From positions 1-64,000 of the forward strand of contig NZ_AXWP01000038.1 of the NCBI RefSeq assembly GCF_000482725.1: DNA of 64,000 nt, given 5' to 3'. Source of the stretch: Psychromonas arctica DSM 14288 (GTDB lineage Bacteria > Pseudomonadota > Gammaproteobacteria > Enterobacterales > Psychromonadaceae). Below, piece by piece: positions 7,649 to 16,359 of this stretch. The notes under the pieces were generated by a model that was given only the letters and a program-made list of their open reading frames with translations, had not been told where the DNA came from and did no database searches. Made by a program: the position numbers and the translations under genes. Within the stretch, counting starts at the first letter, position 1; each line of letters opens with the position of its first letter.

Positions 7649-8746
7649 TTATTCATAATCACGTAATGATAGTCCTTCTTGATCAAATAAATGCAAATCA
7701 GACTGCTGTACGTATAAAGACATTTTATCGCCTCTATTCACTTGTTGATCCGAAGGAATGTGTACAATGAAATTATCATTGCTCTGGTAATGCCCAAATA
7801 GATAAGTACTATTACCTAAACGCTCCACGTTGTTAGCCAGAAATGATAGCGTCAGTGCATTTGCTTCCGTAGCAGCTAATTGTATATGTTCCGGTCTGAT
7901 ACCCAACTTAACTTGGTCGCCTTTTTGGCAATTGCTGGAATGCGTATTAATTAATACCGACTGCCCGTCAGGTAAAGCGACGCTAACTTGAGAGCCCTTA
8001 ACATCAAGTAATGTTGCACTAATAAAATTCATTTTAGGGGAGCCTATGAATCCAGCAACAAAATCATTACCAGGGCGGTAATACAGATCCATTGGGCTGC
8101 CAGTTTGCTCCACTCTTCCATCTCGTAATATGACAATTCGATCTGCTAGGGTCATGGCTTCAACTTGATCATGGGTAACATAAACCATGGTATTGCCAAG
8201 TTGTGAATGTAAGTTAGCGATTTGTAAGCGCATCTCTACACGTAACTCTGCATCTAAATTAGATAATGGTTCGTCAAATAGGAACACTTCCGGGTCACGA
8301 ACAATCGCTCTACCGATTGCTACACGTTGCCGCTGCCCACCTGATAGCTCTTTTGGTTTACGGTTTAATAAGGGTTCTAGTTGTAAAATATCACTGGCTT
8401 TTTTAACTTGTTTTTTAATTTCGCCGCTCTCGATATTAGCCATTTTTAAAGCAAATCCCATATTTTCTTCAACCGTCATATGAGGGTAAAGTGCATAGGA
8501 TTGAAATACCATGGCCACGCCGCGATCTGCAGGTTCAACATTAGTGACATCTATGTCACCAATAGACAGGGCGCCGCTGGTAATATCATCAAGCCCAGCA
8601 ATGAGTCTTAATAACGTCGATTTACCACAACCAGAAGGACCTACAAATACAGTAAACTCGCCTTCTTTTATTTCTAAATCAACACCATGGATAATTTCAG
8701 TTTCTCCAAAGCGCTTAACAACCTGATGTAATGAAATTGCAGCCAT
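7649..8746 (-). CDS. ABC sugar importer ATPase (UgpC/MsmK/MalK-like)
   Basis: 365 aa. Walker A GPSGCGKST at 36-44, Q-loop around 82, signature LSGGQRQR at 134-141, Walker B VFLFDEP at 154-160 and switch His192. A C-terminal OB-type domain (about 235-365, with LGIRPEHIQL) is typical of MalK/UgpC ATPases of carbohydrate uptake systems. It would energise the permease pair encoded divergently at 9136-10913. It is transcribed away from those genes, with a shared 389-base regulatory gap carrying LacI-family-like operators. The substrate is inferred as an alpha-galactoside or galactose from the neighbourhood only. Confidence 0.9.
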   Translation of the reverse strand: MAAISLHQVVKRFGETEIIHGVDLEIKEGEFTVFVGPSGCGKSTLLRLIAGLDDITSGALSIGDIDVTNVEPADRGVAMVFQSYALYPHMTVEENMGFALKMANIESGEIKKQVKKASDILQLEPLLNRKPKELSGGQRQRVAIGRAIVRDPEVFLFDEPLSNLDAELRVEMRLQIANLHSQLGNTMVYVTHDQVEAMTLADRIVILRDGRVEQTGSPMDLYYRPGNDFVAGFIGSPKMNFISATLLDVKGSQVSVALPDGQSVLINTHSSNCQKGDQVKLGIRPEHIQLAATEANALTLSFLANNVERLGNSTYLFGHYQSNDNFIVHIPSDQQVNRGDKMSLYVQQSDLHLFDQEGLSLRDYE

Positions 8747-8800
8747 GATTAATTATCCTATTAAGAACGTGCTATTAAAATCGCTTTTCAAGCGAAAAAA

Positions 8801-8818
8801 AATGTTTGCGAAAACTGT
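8801..8818. promoter_or_regulatory. LacI-family operator, class B (ABC ATPase side)
   Basis: AATGTTTGCGAAAACTGT resembles the reverse complement of the symporter site AATGTTTTCGTAAACATT at 15 of 18 positions. It is 55 bases upstream of the ATPase start. Confidence 0.55.
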
Positions 8819-9074
8819 GGAATAAAGAAATTTACGTTATCGCAACTATCCTCACGCAGAAAGGCTTGCGTATATTTAATGTGATCTACAAAAATACAAA
8901 ACTTAATAAGTATGACTGGGATCTCACTGCTTTTTTTGAGTTATTTGTACGAAAAAATGGAGAGAGACTCACCTCGCAATTTTTAGTTTCTAAACTGAAA
9001 TCGCTAATAAAAATGTTTATCTTATTAAAGTAATTAATCACGTTTATTAAAATACAGAGAAATAAAGACTTAAA

Positions 9075-9091
9075 ATGTCTTGCGTAAACAT
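9075..9091. promoter_or_regulatory. Partial LacI-family operator, class B (permease side)
   Basis: ATGTCTTGCGTAAACAT has a perfect right half (CGTAAACAT), with one extra base in the left half relative to the other class B sites. It is 45 bases upstream of the first permease gene. Confidence 0.4.
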
Positions 9092-9135
9092 AATCGCAAC
9101 TGAGGATTATATGATAACAATGTGATGGAGCAGAT

Positions 9136-10062
9136 ATGTTGCAGCAATCAACAGCTAAAACTAAGGGAATTCAACGACCAAATCAGTCACCAAAGCCACA
9201 ACGTATAATATCCAAACGCTTTGTGCCCTGGATTTTCATGGCGCCTGCCTTATTATTATTTAGCCTATATGTTCTCTACCCTATCGCTAGTAGCTTTATG
9301 CTTAGTTTTTATAGCTGGGATGGCCTTGGGGATAAAACCTGGATTGGTTTCGATAATTATATTCAACTATTTGATTCAGAATCGTTTTGGACGGCATTAA
9401 AGAATAATGTGTTATGGATGATTCTGTTTATGCTGGCGCCGCCAATTGGATTAGCAATCGCACTGTTTTTGAATCAAGAAGTCGCCGGTATCCGCTTAGT
9501 TAAAGCGCTCTTTTTCTTCCCATTTGTTATTTCCCAAGTCGTTATCGGGTTAGTCTTTTCTTGGTTTTATGACCCCCATTTAGGACTGCTGAATACCATT
9601 TTAGATGTATTTGGCTTTCAAACCATCGCATTATTATCTAGCGAAGAATATGTTACCTACGGCATCATTGTCGCCGGTTTATGGCCACAAATAGCCTATT
9701 GTATGATTTTATATCTCACTGGGCTAAATAGTCTCAACCCCGATCAAATTGAAGCCGCTCGCTTGGACCGTGCAAAAGGTTGGAAAATGTTGCGCTACAT
9801 AATTTTACCACAACTATCGCCTGCAACATTTATTGCCGTCGTCGTAACCGTGATAGGTGCACTACGGTCCTTTGACTTAGTGGCAACCATGACAGCCGGA
9901 GGGCCATGGGGAAGCTCAACCGTACTCGCTTACATGATGTATGAAGAATCTATATTCAATTATCGCATGGGTTACGGCGCGGCTGTTGCCGTTGTGTTGT
10001 TTTTGATTATGGCTGTCTATATTGCTTATTTCTTAGTTAATATGTTGAGGAGTGAAAGATAA
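9136..10062 (+). CDS. Sugar ABC transporter permease, MalF/UgpA-like
   Basis: 308 aa, about six membrane spans. The N-terminus carries a polar tail, then PWIFMAPALLLFSLYVLYPI, the usual first helix of carbohydrate ABC permeases. The EAA loop is visible as EAARLDRAKGWKMLRYIILP (about 213-232), which contacts the ATPase. It overlaps the following permease by one base (TAATG), and the two should form the heterodimeric channel. Substrate is inferred from the binding protein and gal neighbourhood as a galactoside; sequence alone does not prove it. Confidence 0.9.
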   Translation: MLQQSTAKTKGIQRPNQSPKPQRIISKRFVPWIFMAPALLLFSLYVLYPIASSFMLSFYSWDGLGDKTWIGFDNYIQLFDSESFWTALKNNVLWMILFMLAPPIGLAIALFLNQEVAGIRLVKALFFFPFVISQVVIGLVFSWFYDPHLGLLNTILDVFGFQTIALLSSEEYVTYGIIVAGLWPQIAYCMILYLTGLNSLNPDQIEAARLDRAKGWKMLRYIILPQLSPATFIAVVVTVIGALRSFDLVATMTAGGPWGSSTVLAYMMYEESIFNYRMGYGAAVAVVLFLIMAVYIAYFLVNMLRSER

Positions 10063-10913
10063 TGTATCCAACACCGATAAAACATGCATCACCTTTAACT
10101 AACATTCTTTATCGTATTTCACTGCCGATAACTATTTTATTATGGTTAATGCCCTTAGCCGCTGTGATGATGACCTCGATACGATCTATTCAGGATATTA
10201 ACCAAGGTAATTACTGGGGTTGGCCAACCAGCTTTAACTTCATTGAAAACTATAATATGGTTTTTCAATCAACGGAAATGGGACAATATTTACTTAATTC
10301 AATAATTATTACCCTACCCGCGGTAATGGGTGCCGTTGCCCTTTCTACCTTAGCGGGATTTGCTTTAGCTAAGTATAAATTTAAAGCTAATATTTGGATG
10401 CTCGCTATTTTTATTGGCGGTAACTTTGTGCCTTTTCAAATTTTAATGATCCCAGTACGAGACCTCACCATCTCTTTAGGTTTGTATGATACTCACATGG
10501 GATTAATTATGTTTCACATCGCTTTTCAAACCGGATTTTGCACCCTCTTTATGCGTAACTTTATCGTCGGTTTACCCAATGAATTATTAGAGTCTGCACG
10601 GGTTGATGGCGTTAGTGAGTTTAAAATATTTTGGTATATTGTTTTACCCTTAGTACGCCCTGCACTTGCAGCACTTTCTGTACTTATTTTTACTTTTATT
10701 TGGAATGATTACTTTTGGGCATTGGTATTGGTACAAAGTGATACCGTGCGCCCTGTGACGGCTGGCCTAAGTTCATTACAAGGCCAATGGTTAGCGTCTT
10801 GGAATCTCATTTCAGCGGGTGCAGTCGTGGCCGCATTACCACCTGTAACACTCTTTTTTGCCATGCAGCGTCACTTCATTGCAGGGTTAACACTCGGTGC
10901 AACAAAAGGATAA
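10062..10913 (+). CDS. Sugar ABC transporter permease, MalG/UgpE-like
   Basis: 283 aa with about six membrane spans. It has the N-terminal PLAAVMMTSIRS segment, the LSTLAGFALAKYKFK region and the EAA loop ESARVDGVSEFKIFWYIVLP (about 175-194) of MalG-type subunits. It starts on the stop codon of the previous permease (TAATG) and is followed after 71 bases by the solute-binding protein, so the three genes form one operon. It is the partner half of the inner-membrane channel. Confidence 0.9.
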   Translation: MYPTPIKHASPLTNILYRISLPITILLWLMPLAAVMMTSIRSIQDINQGNYWGWPTSFNFIENYNMVFQSTEMGQYLLNSIIITLPAVMGAVALSTLAGFALAKYKFKANIWMLAIFIGGNFVPFQILMIPVRDLTISLGLYDTHMGLIMFHIAFQTGFCTLFMRNFIVGLPNELLESARVDGVSEFKIFWYIVLPLVRPALAALSVLIFTFIWNDYFWALVLVQSDTVRPVTAGLSSLQGQWLASWNLISAGAVVAALPPVTLFFAMQRHFIAGLTLGATKG

Positions 10914-10984
10914 TAGCGATCTTATAGATCAAGTTTAAATAACCATTGGCGACAAGATGCTGCCATTACTTACAAGGAAAAAAT

Positions 10985-12214
10985 ATGAAAAAGTTCAATA
11001 CAATATTGGCTGCTAGTGCGCTTTCCGTGACGCTATCATCCATGTCCTATGCTGGTAACTTAGTGATCAATTCAGATGCTTCAGATCCAGCACCAAAAGC
11101 GGCATTTAAGGAAATAATTACCGCCTTTGAAAATGAAAATCCAGATATTAAAGTCATCTATAACCTTTATGATCATGAAGGTTATAAAACCACTATTCGT
11201 AATTGGTTAGTTACATCGCCACCAGATGTTGTATTTTGGTATGCGGGTAATCGCATGAAAGCATTTGTCGACAAAGGTTTGTTTGAAGACGTCTCTGATG
11301 TTTGGAACGCTAATGATATGCACCAAGATTTTGCCAGCTCTAAACCAGCAATGACCATAGATGGCAAACAATGGGGTGTACCATATACCTATTATCAATG
11401 GGGTATTTATTACCGTAAAGATATCTTTGATAAATATGGCATTGCTGAACCTAAAACATGGGATGAATTTCTCGCTGCAAGTGCCACCTTGAAAAAAAAT
11501 GACATTGCCCCCGTCGCCATTGGTACTAAATACCTTTGGACCACCGCCGGTTGGTTTGATTACATTAATTTACGAGTGAATGGTTTAGATTTTCATATGG
11601 ATCTGATGGATGGAAAAATCCCTTACACAGACGAACGAGTGAAAAAAACTTTTAGCACATGGAAGCAAATGGTTGAGCCAGGTTACTACTTGAAAAATCA
11701 TGCGACTTACTCTTGGCAAGAGGCACAGCCGTTTTTATACCGCGGCGAAGCGGCCATGTATTTAATCGGTAACTTCATTACTCCTAACTTCCCAGCAGAG
11801 CTAGAGGGCAAAATGGCCTTTATGCAATTCCCTGTGATCAATCCAGAAGTTGGTATTGCTGAAGATGCACCAATGGATACTTTGCATATCCCATCGAAAG
11901 CAATAAACAAAAAAGATGCGCGTGCTTTCCTCGCCTTTATGGCAAGACCTGAAAACCAAACCTTAGTCAACAAAGCGCTATTGCAAATCCCACCGAATAA
12001 AAAAGCAAAAGCGGTTGATAATCCTTTCCTAAATAAAGGGGTTACCATGCTAAATAACGCGGATGGAACCGCGCAGTTCTTTGACCGAGATACCGATCCG
12101 GGTATGGCTAAAGAAGCCATGAAAGGTTTCCAAGAGTTTATGGTAAAACCAGAGCGACTTGATAGCATTCTTAAACGTTTAGAAAAAGTGCGTGAACGTA
12201 CCTTCAAAAAATAG
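10985..12214 (+). CDS. ABC sugar-binding protein (extracellular solute-binding family 1)
   Basis: The ATG at 10985 has AAGGA 9 bases upstream and opens a signal peptide (MKKFNTILAASALSVTL ... SYA), so I prefer it to the in-frame ATG at 10946. The mature protein is about 385 aa. It shows family-1 features: AFENENPDIKVIYN near the start, a hinge-like WGVPYTYYQWGIYYRKDIFD around 120-140, and RGEAAMYLIGNF (about 240). It delivers substrate to the MalF/G-like permeases just upstream. Binding specificity cannot be read from sequence; the regulatory sites link it to galactoside use. A strong terminator follows. Confidence 0.9.
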   Translation: MKKFNTILAASALSVTLSSMSYAGNLVINSDASDPAPKAAFKEIITAFENENPDIKVIYNLYDHEGYKTTIRNWLVTSPPDVVFWYAGNRMKAFVDKGLFEDVSDVWNANDMHQDFASSKPAMTIDGKQWGVPYTYYQWGIYYRKDIFDKYGIAEPKTWDEFLAASATLKKNDIAPVAIGTKYLWTTAGWFDYINLRVNGLDFHMDLMDGKIPYTDERVKKTFSTWKQMVEPGYYLKNHATYSWQEAQPFLYRGEAAMYLIGNFITPNFPAELEGKMAFMQFPVINPEVGIAEDAPMDTLHIPSKAINKKDARAFLAFMARPENQTLVNKALLQIPPNKKAKAVDNPFLNKGVTMLNNADGTAQFFDRDTDPGMAKEAMKGFQEFMVKPERLDSILKRLEKVRERTFKK

Positions 12215-12276
12215 ATAGCTCGGAGTAGACAACTAAAGAGCAGATCGCTGAAAAGTAATCATACACATGGTTCTAA

Positions 12277-12308
12277 GAAGGAGCTGTTAATAACAGCTTC
12301 TTTTTTTT
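12277..12308 (+). terminator. Terminator of the sugar ABC operon
   Basis: GAAG-G-AGCTGTTA and TAACAGCT-TC pair around a 1-3 base loop and run straight into eight T residues. A classic intrinsic terminator 63 bases past the binding-protein stop. Confidence 0.85.
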
Positions 12309-12382
12309 GTGTGAATATCAATATAAGGCTAGCTAATCACCAAATGATTACGCTAACGACATTCGGAAAGAATTACTCTTAC

Positions 12383-13102
12383 TTATTGGCTCATTTCATA
12401 TAGTGTTTCAAGGGTAACGTGTCGATCTCGATACATGTGCGCGATTTGTGCCAGCAGCAACTCAGCCGTGCCAACGGAATCAATCAAAGCATTATGAGCG
12501 GTATATTGAGGCAGGTTATAGCGTTTTCTGACTGCTGAAAGTCGATTATCTTGGGATATTGTGTTGCCTCCCGTTTTTGCAGTTTTCCACTCTTCTATTT
12601 TCATGGTATCAATCCACATCAAAGGTAACTCAGGGATCCCTAAGAATTTTTGCGCATGAAAATCCAGAAAGTTTTTCTCAATGACCTTACCATGCACCAC
12701 TAATATTTTATCTTTACTGTCATTGAGTAATTTATTAATTGCCTCCTCAAGCGGGATGCCATTATTCTGGATCATTTGCGGGACGATTTGATTGATAACC
12801 GCTGTTTCATGATTGATCTGTTGGCTGTTACTAATGTAAAAATGCTGTTTCCGCTCAAGATCTATCTGCATATTGACAATTTCGACCCACCCCATACTAA
12901 TAATATCGTTGCTATTCGACTCAAACCCTGTGGTTTCAAAATCAACAACAAGAAAAGGCAGCGCCTTAAAAAGTGTATTTTTATCAACTAAGGGCTGGCT
13001 TAAGTTCAATTCAACCTCATAAGGCAGAGTTGATTTCAAACACTCAGCCCGTTTAATGGTTAGCTCATCCCAACGGTTCGTTTTTTTAAACAGGCTAAAC
13101 AT
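12383..13102 (-). CDS. DEDDh-type 3'-5' exonuclease (DnaQ-like)
   Basis: 239 aa from the ATG at 13102, which overlaps the upstream gene's stop as TAATG; a longer start at 13135 is less likely. The exonuclease core opens with VVDFETTGF (Asp54, Glu56) and closes with TAHNALIDSVGTAELL (His203, Asp208), the ExoI and ExoIII-epsilon motifs of the DnaQ family. The middle motif reads VVHGKVIEKNFLD, with Glu where many members have Asp. It is translationally coupled to the cNMP/CBS/DUF294 protein; this pairing recurs in marine gammaproteobacteria as far as I recall. Nuclease activity on small nucleic acids is a family expectation. Confidence 0.8.
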   Translation of the reverse strand: MFSLFKKTNRWDELTIKRAECLKSTLPYEVELNLSQPLVDKNTLFKALPFLVVDFETTGFESNSNDIISMGWVEIVNMQIDLERKQHFYISNSQQINHETAVINQIVPQMIQNNGIPLEEAINKLLNDSKDKILVVHGKVIEKNFLDFHAQKFLGIPELPLMWIDTMKIEEWKTAKTGGNTISQDNRLSAVRKRYNLPQYTAHNALIDSVGTAELLLAQIAHMYRDRHVTLETLYEMSQ

Positions 13103-14946
13103 TAACTGAATCTCATTTTTGTATATTGTTGCCAATCATCAATGAGGCGAAAAGCATCTTTGATATGTTTACGTTCAAAACTTCCAAAATAATCAGGATT
13201 GATCTGACTGCTAGGTACTTCGCCCTTATTGATCATGTCCACTTGATAAGAAAACCTAAAGTTCTTAAGAAAGTTATACGCACTAAGAATATTTTTTAAA
13301 GTTGCATCATCCATCAGCCCAGCTTTGTTCACTGCCATTAACCTATCAGTGGTATTACAGGCATCGGACTTAGCGGATAACGCGTAAATTCTCGCTAAAT
13401 CGACGATAATATTAATACCATAACGTTTGATATTAAGTGTCTTTTCATTATGTTCATTTTTGCTTAACACCAGATTATGGAAGATCCCTAAAGGTGCACG
13501 GTTTTCTACTGCATCACGTATTAATTTGCTCAAAAAAATACGGCTAGAAAGCATTTCTTTAAATTCATTTACTAGCGTTGTTCTGTATTGGTTATTCCCA
13601 TATATAACCCTAGTATCAAGAAATACACTGAGGTTCAAAAGACATTCGTATTCTGGATTGCGGATCCACTTTTTAAAATATGCTTGCCAGACAGATAAAG
13701 GTTGGCACCACTTCGCCGTTACCGCCATAAACTTACCGGGACAAAGCTCATAACCACACAGGTCGAGCCCCTTAGTGACGACCATAGCAAGGTGACGAAA
13801 ATACACTTTATCTTTTGTTGTCGCCTCATTCGATAAAATAATCGCACTGTCCTGATCCGACAAAATATGTGCTTCTTTACGCGCATGTGAGCCTGATACT
13901 ACCCAAGAAAACTCACAGGGCACAGGGCCAAGTCGGTCAATGGCAATATCAATTAAACGCTGATTCACAGCATCCATGATCGTACTCAAAATAGTAGTTA
14001 TTAAATCTGCAGGTACTTTATCATTAACTAATGCTTGAAAGATGCGGTCACGTTCAGGCATATGCTCTGCCAATTTATTTTCACTCGTTGATTTTTTTAT
14101 TTTATTAATCAGATAAATAGCTTCAATACGTTGATTTTGAAAAAGTTGATTTAAAGATAGCAAACCAAGTACTTTACCCTGTTCGACAATCGGCAAATTT
14201 TGAATATTGTTTTCCATCATGCAGATAGCGGCATCAAAAACACTGGCCTTTGGAGAAATAGTGCATGGTAGTGTACTCATAACCTCACTGACGGGTGATT
14301 GTGTATTTTTCTCTTCCGCAATCACTCGGCCAATAAGATCCGTACAGGTCACAATACCAACTAACTGATTGTTCGCCTTTACAATTAAACAAGAGGCATC
14401 GTTATCTCGCATCACTTTAGCTGCTTGCGCAATTGAATCGTCGCTATTCACCTGCACAAATTGTTCACTGGCGACTTGTTCGACGCGATTAAAAAAAGAG
14501 TTCTGACTACTATCAGACCAAGTTGACTCAAGTGCAGAATCAATACGGTCTTCAGGTTTGGCAGTAAAATGTTGTGCATATTCAGGATATTGAGATTGAA
14601 TATAATAAATAGTTTTGGCTGGCACTAAATAAAGTAAGGTATTGTCGATTGCTTCTATTTGATAGCGCGCTTCTGAGTTAGAAAATAAGCTAAAACCAAA
14701 TACATCATCCTCTTCCAGCCGCCCTCTTAGACTGCCATCAACGCATCGTTGTTCAATAGCGCCCGTTTTGACAATAAATAAATAGTTATCTTGCTCCGAT
14801 GAAGGCGGTGGGATCACCTCTCCTTTGGCAAGATAAACGATCTTAATTGTCGCACTTACTTTTTGCAGTAATGCCTCTGGTAAGCGACTAAATGGATCGA
14901 TATTAGCAATGAACGATTCGATATTTGGAATAAGTGCTTCTGACAT
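13102..14946 (-). CDS. cNMP-binding / CBS-pair / DUF294 putative nucleotidyltransferase
   Basis: 614 aa in four parts: a cyclic-nucleotide-binding-like domain (about 15-130), two CBS motifs (about 155-270; ending VSEVMSTLPCTI and GKVLGLLSL), a DUF294 nucleotidyltransferase-like domain (about 300-430) with the core GSHARKEAHILSDQDSAI, and a DUF294 C-terminal helical domain (about 470-610). The GS ... DxD arrangement resembles the GlnD/PII-uridylyltransferase fold. Likely a cytoplasmic sensor that reads a nucleotide and modifies an unknown target. It is coupled to the exonuclease gene. A GalR-like operator lies 48 bases upstream but may serve only galE. Confidence 0.85.
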   Translation of the reverse strand: MSEALIPNIESFIANIDPFSRLPEALLQKVSATIKIVYLAKGEVIPPPSSEQDNYLFIVKTGAIEQRCVDGSLRGRLEEDDVFGFSLFSNSEARYQIEAIDNTLLYLVPAKTIYYIQSQYPEYAQHFTAKPEDRIDSALESTWSDSSQNSFFNRVEQVASEQFVQVNSDDSIAQAAKVMRDNDASCLIVKANNQLVGIVTCTDLIGRVIAEEKNTQSPVSEVMSTLPCTISPKASVFDAAICMMENNIQNLPIVEQGKVLGLLSLNQLFQNQRIEAIYLINKIKKSTSENKLAEHMPERDRIFQALVNDKVPADLITTILSTIMDAVNQRLIDIAIDRLGPVPCEFSWVVSGSHARKEAHILSDQDSAIILSNEATTKDKVYFRHLAMVVTKGLDLCGYELCPGKFMAVTAKWCQPLSVWQAYFKKWIRNPEYECLLNLSVFLDTRVIYGNNQYRTTLVNEFKEMLSSRIFLSKLIRDAVENRAPLGIFHNLVLSKNEHNEKTLNIKRYGINIIVDLARIYALSAKSDACNTTDRLMAVNKAGLMDDATLKNILSAYNFLKNFRFSYQVDMINKGEVPSSQINPDYFGSFERKHIKDAFRLIDDWQQYTKMRFS

Positions 14947-14993
14947 AATAAAACCGCTAAAAAATGAACAATATAGTCATATTTATAGCACAC

Positions 14994-15011
14994 AATGGAA
15001 ACGCTTACACA
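14994..15011. promoter_or_regulatory. GalR-type operator (distal)
   Basis: AATGGAAACGCTTACACA; its complement GTGTAAGCGTTTCCAT fits the E. coli GalR consensus GTGKAANCGNTTNCAC except for the last base. It lies between the DUF294 gene and galE. Confidence 0.6.
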
Positions 15012-15184
15012 GACGTTTTCATACAAAGAGAGCCTGTAACTCGCCTAATTCAATCTTTTATCCTTACTTCGATGTGCAATAAAATTATTTAAATCGCATT
15101 ATAATCAACAAAATAGAAGAATATTAGCGTTAAAAAATGAGTTGTTCGCCTGCAATCGGCCCATAAAAAACGCTTTGCAAAGAA

Positions 15185-15202
15185 AATGTAAACGTTTACA
15201 TT
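15185..15202. promoter_or_regulatory. GalR-type operator (proximal, perfect palindrome)
   Basis: AATGTAAACGTTTACATT is an 18-bp perfect palindrome with the LacI/GalR central CG, 80 bases upstream of galE. With a galR gene close by, GalR is the obvious ligand. Confidence 0.75.
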
Positions 15203-15203
15203 A

Positions 15204-15219
15204 CGTGCGTTAGATCACT
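15204..15219. promoter_or_regulatory. Weak candidate CRP site at gal promoter
   Basis: CGTGC-GTTAGA-TCACT matches TGTGA-N6-TCACA at 7 of 10 positions, and the half TAGATCAC matches well. It adjoins the GalR operator, where CRP control of galE would be expected. Confidence 0.3.
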
Positions 15220-15281
15220 TCTTTTCAACATTTTAATTGTTATTATTTATCTTAATTGAATAGCTATAGGAGCAGTTTGTC

Positions 15282-16292
15282 ATGAAAGTTCTCGTTACTG
15301 GTGGTATGGGGTATATAGGCAGTCACACCTGTGTACAAATGTTACAAGCTGGCCTAGAGCCTATTATTGTTGATAATCTTTGCAACAGTAAATTGGCCGT
15401 GTTGGATCGTATTGAAGCACTGACAAAAGTGCGCCCAATATTTTATCAAGGTGACGTTCGCGACCAAGCATTTCTAGATAAAGTCTTTAGTGAACATGAT
15501 ATTCAATCTGTTATTCATTTCGCCGGCCTCAAAGCGGTGGGAGAATCAGTAGCGAAGCCTTTGGAATACTATGATAACAATGTTAATGGCTCCTTAGTAC
15601 TAGCACGCGCAATGCGCACTGCAGGTGTAAAAAGTATTGTTTTTAGCTCTTCTGCAACGGTTTATGGCGACCCAACAAGCGTACCTATCACAGAAGACTC
15701 TCCCGTTGGCGCAACCACCAACCCCTATGGCCGTAGTAAATATATAGTGGAATGTTGCTTCTCTGATTTTTATGACTCTCAGCCGGATTGGAGCATTACA
15801 TTACTGCGTTATTTCAATCCTGTTGGCGCACATCCTTCTGGCTCTATGGGAGAAGATCCACAGGGGACCCCTAATAATCTAATGCCATTTATTGCGCAAG
15901 TTGCCGTTGGCCGTCGCGATAAATTGTCTGTCTTTGGTGATGATTACCCAACGCCTGATGGTACCGGTGTACGTGATTATATTCACGTTATGGATCTTGC
16001 TGATGGCCATATCGCTGCATTAAATACGGTCGGTCAAAAATCTGGATTACATATTTATAACCTAGGCACAGGTAATGGTTCTAGCGTCATTGAAATGGTT
16101 AATGCCTTCAGTGAAGCCTCTGGTAAAGAGATCGCCTATGAAATTTGTCCACGCCGTCCGGGTGATATCGCAGAGTGTTGGGCAAGTACCAGTAAAGCTG
16201 AACAAGATTTAGGGTGGAAAGCCAGCCGTAGCATTATGGAAATGACCGCAGATACGTGGAATTGGCAGTCAAAAAATCCTCAAGGCTATTAA
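15282..16292 (+). CDS. galE: UDP-glucose 4-epimerase
   Basis: 336 aa, the standard GalE length. The NAD-binding motif GGMGYIGSH is at 7-15, Ser124 lies in SSSATVYG and the catalytic Tyr149-x3-Lys153 lies in NPYGRSK, all as in the short-chain dehydrogenase-type epimerases. It interconverts UDP-galactose and UDP-glucose in the cytoplasm, closing the Leloir pathway and supplying UDP-galactose for polysaccharides. First gene of galETKM, with an AGGAG ribosome binding site and GalR operators upstream. Confidence 0.97.
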   Translation: MKVLVTGGMGYIGSHTCVQMLQAGLEPIIVDNLCNSKLAVLDRIEALTKVRPIFYQGDVRDQAFLDKVFSEHDIQSVIHFAGLKAVGESVAKPLEYYDNNVNGSLVLARAMRTAGVKSIVFSSSATVYGDPTSVPITEDSPVGATTNPYGRSKYIVECCFSDFYDSQPDWSITLLRYFNPVGAHPSGSMGEDPQGTPNNLMPFIAQVAVGRRDKLSVFGDDYPTPDGTGVRDYIHVMDLADGHIAALNTVGQKSGLHIYNLGTGNGSSVIEMVNAFSEASGKEIAYEICPRRPGDIAECWASTSKAEQDLGWKASRSIMEMTADTWNWQSKNPQGY

Positions 16293-16359
16293 TAATTATC
16301 CCAAATGTTAGGTGCTGAGTAAGCAATGCCTGACATGATAAACAGGAAACAGAATAACT

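Larger units (their letters stand above)
8747..9135. other. Divergent regulatory region of the sugar ABC system
   Basis: Carries a LacI-family-like operator near the ATPase start (8801-8818), a second partial site near the permease start (9075-9091), a short TCGCTT/AAGCGA inverted repeat at about 8781-8796 and AT-rich promoter-like DNA. A 75-codon frame from a TTG at 8806 overlaps the first operator and lacks a ribosome binding site, so I do not call it. Confidence 0.6.
14947..15281. other. Divergent regulatory region, DUF294 gene / gal operon
   Basis: Contains two GalR-type operators (14994-15011 and 15185-15202), a weak CRP-like site and the galE ribosome binding site (AGGAG, about 15268). 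Two operators about 190 bp apart recall the looping arrangement at the E. coli gal promoter, though the spacing differs. Confidence 0.65.

Noticed and set aside
8806-9033. 75-codon frame from a TTG in the ABC divergent promoter
   Set aside because: Overlaps an operator-like site, lacks a ribosome binding site and any domain.
11707-12207. Long open frame antisense to the sugar-binding protein
   Set aside because: Shadow of the well-supported plus-strand gene; no domain or start signal.
15011-15024. ACAGACGTTTTCAT shared with a site near 56799-56812
   Set aside because: Two copies of a 14-mer far apart with no common context; likely coincidence.
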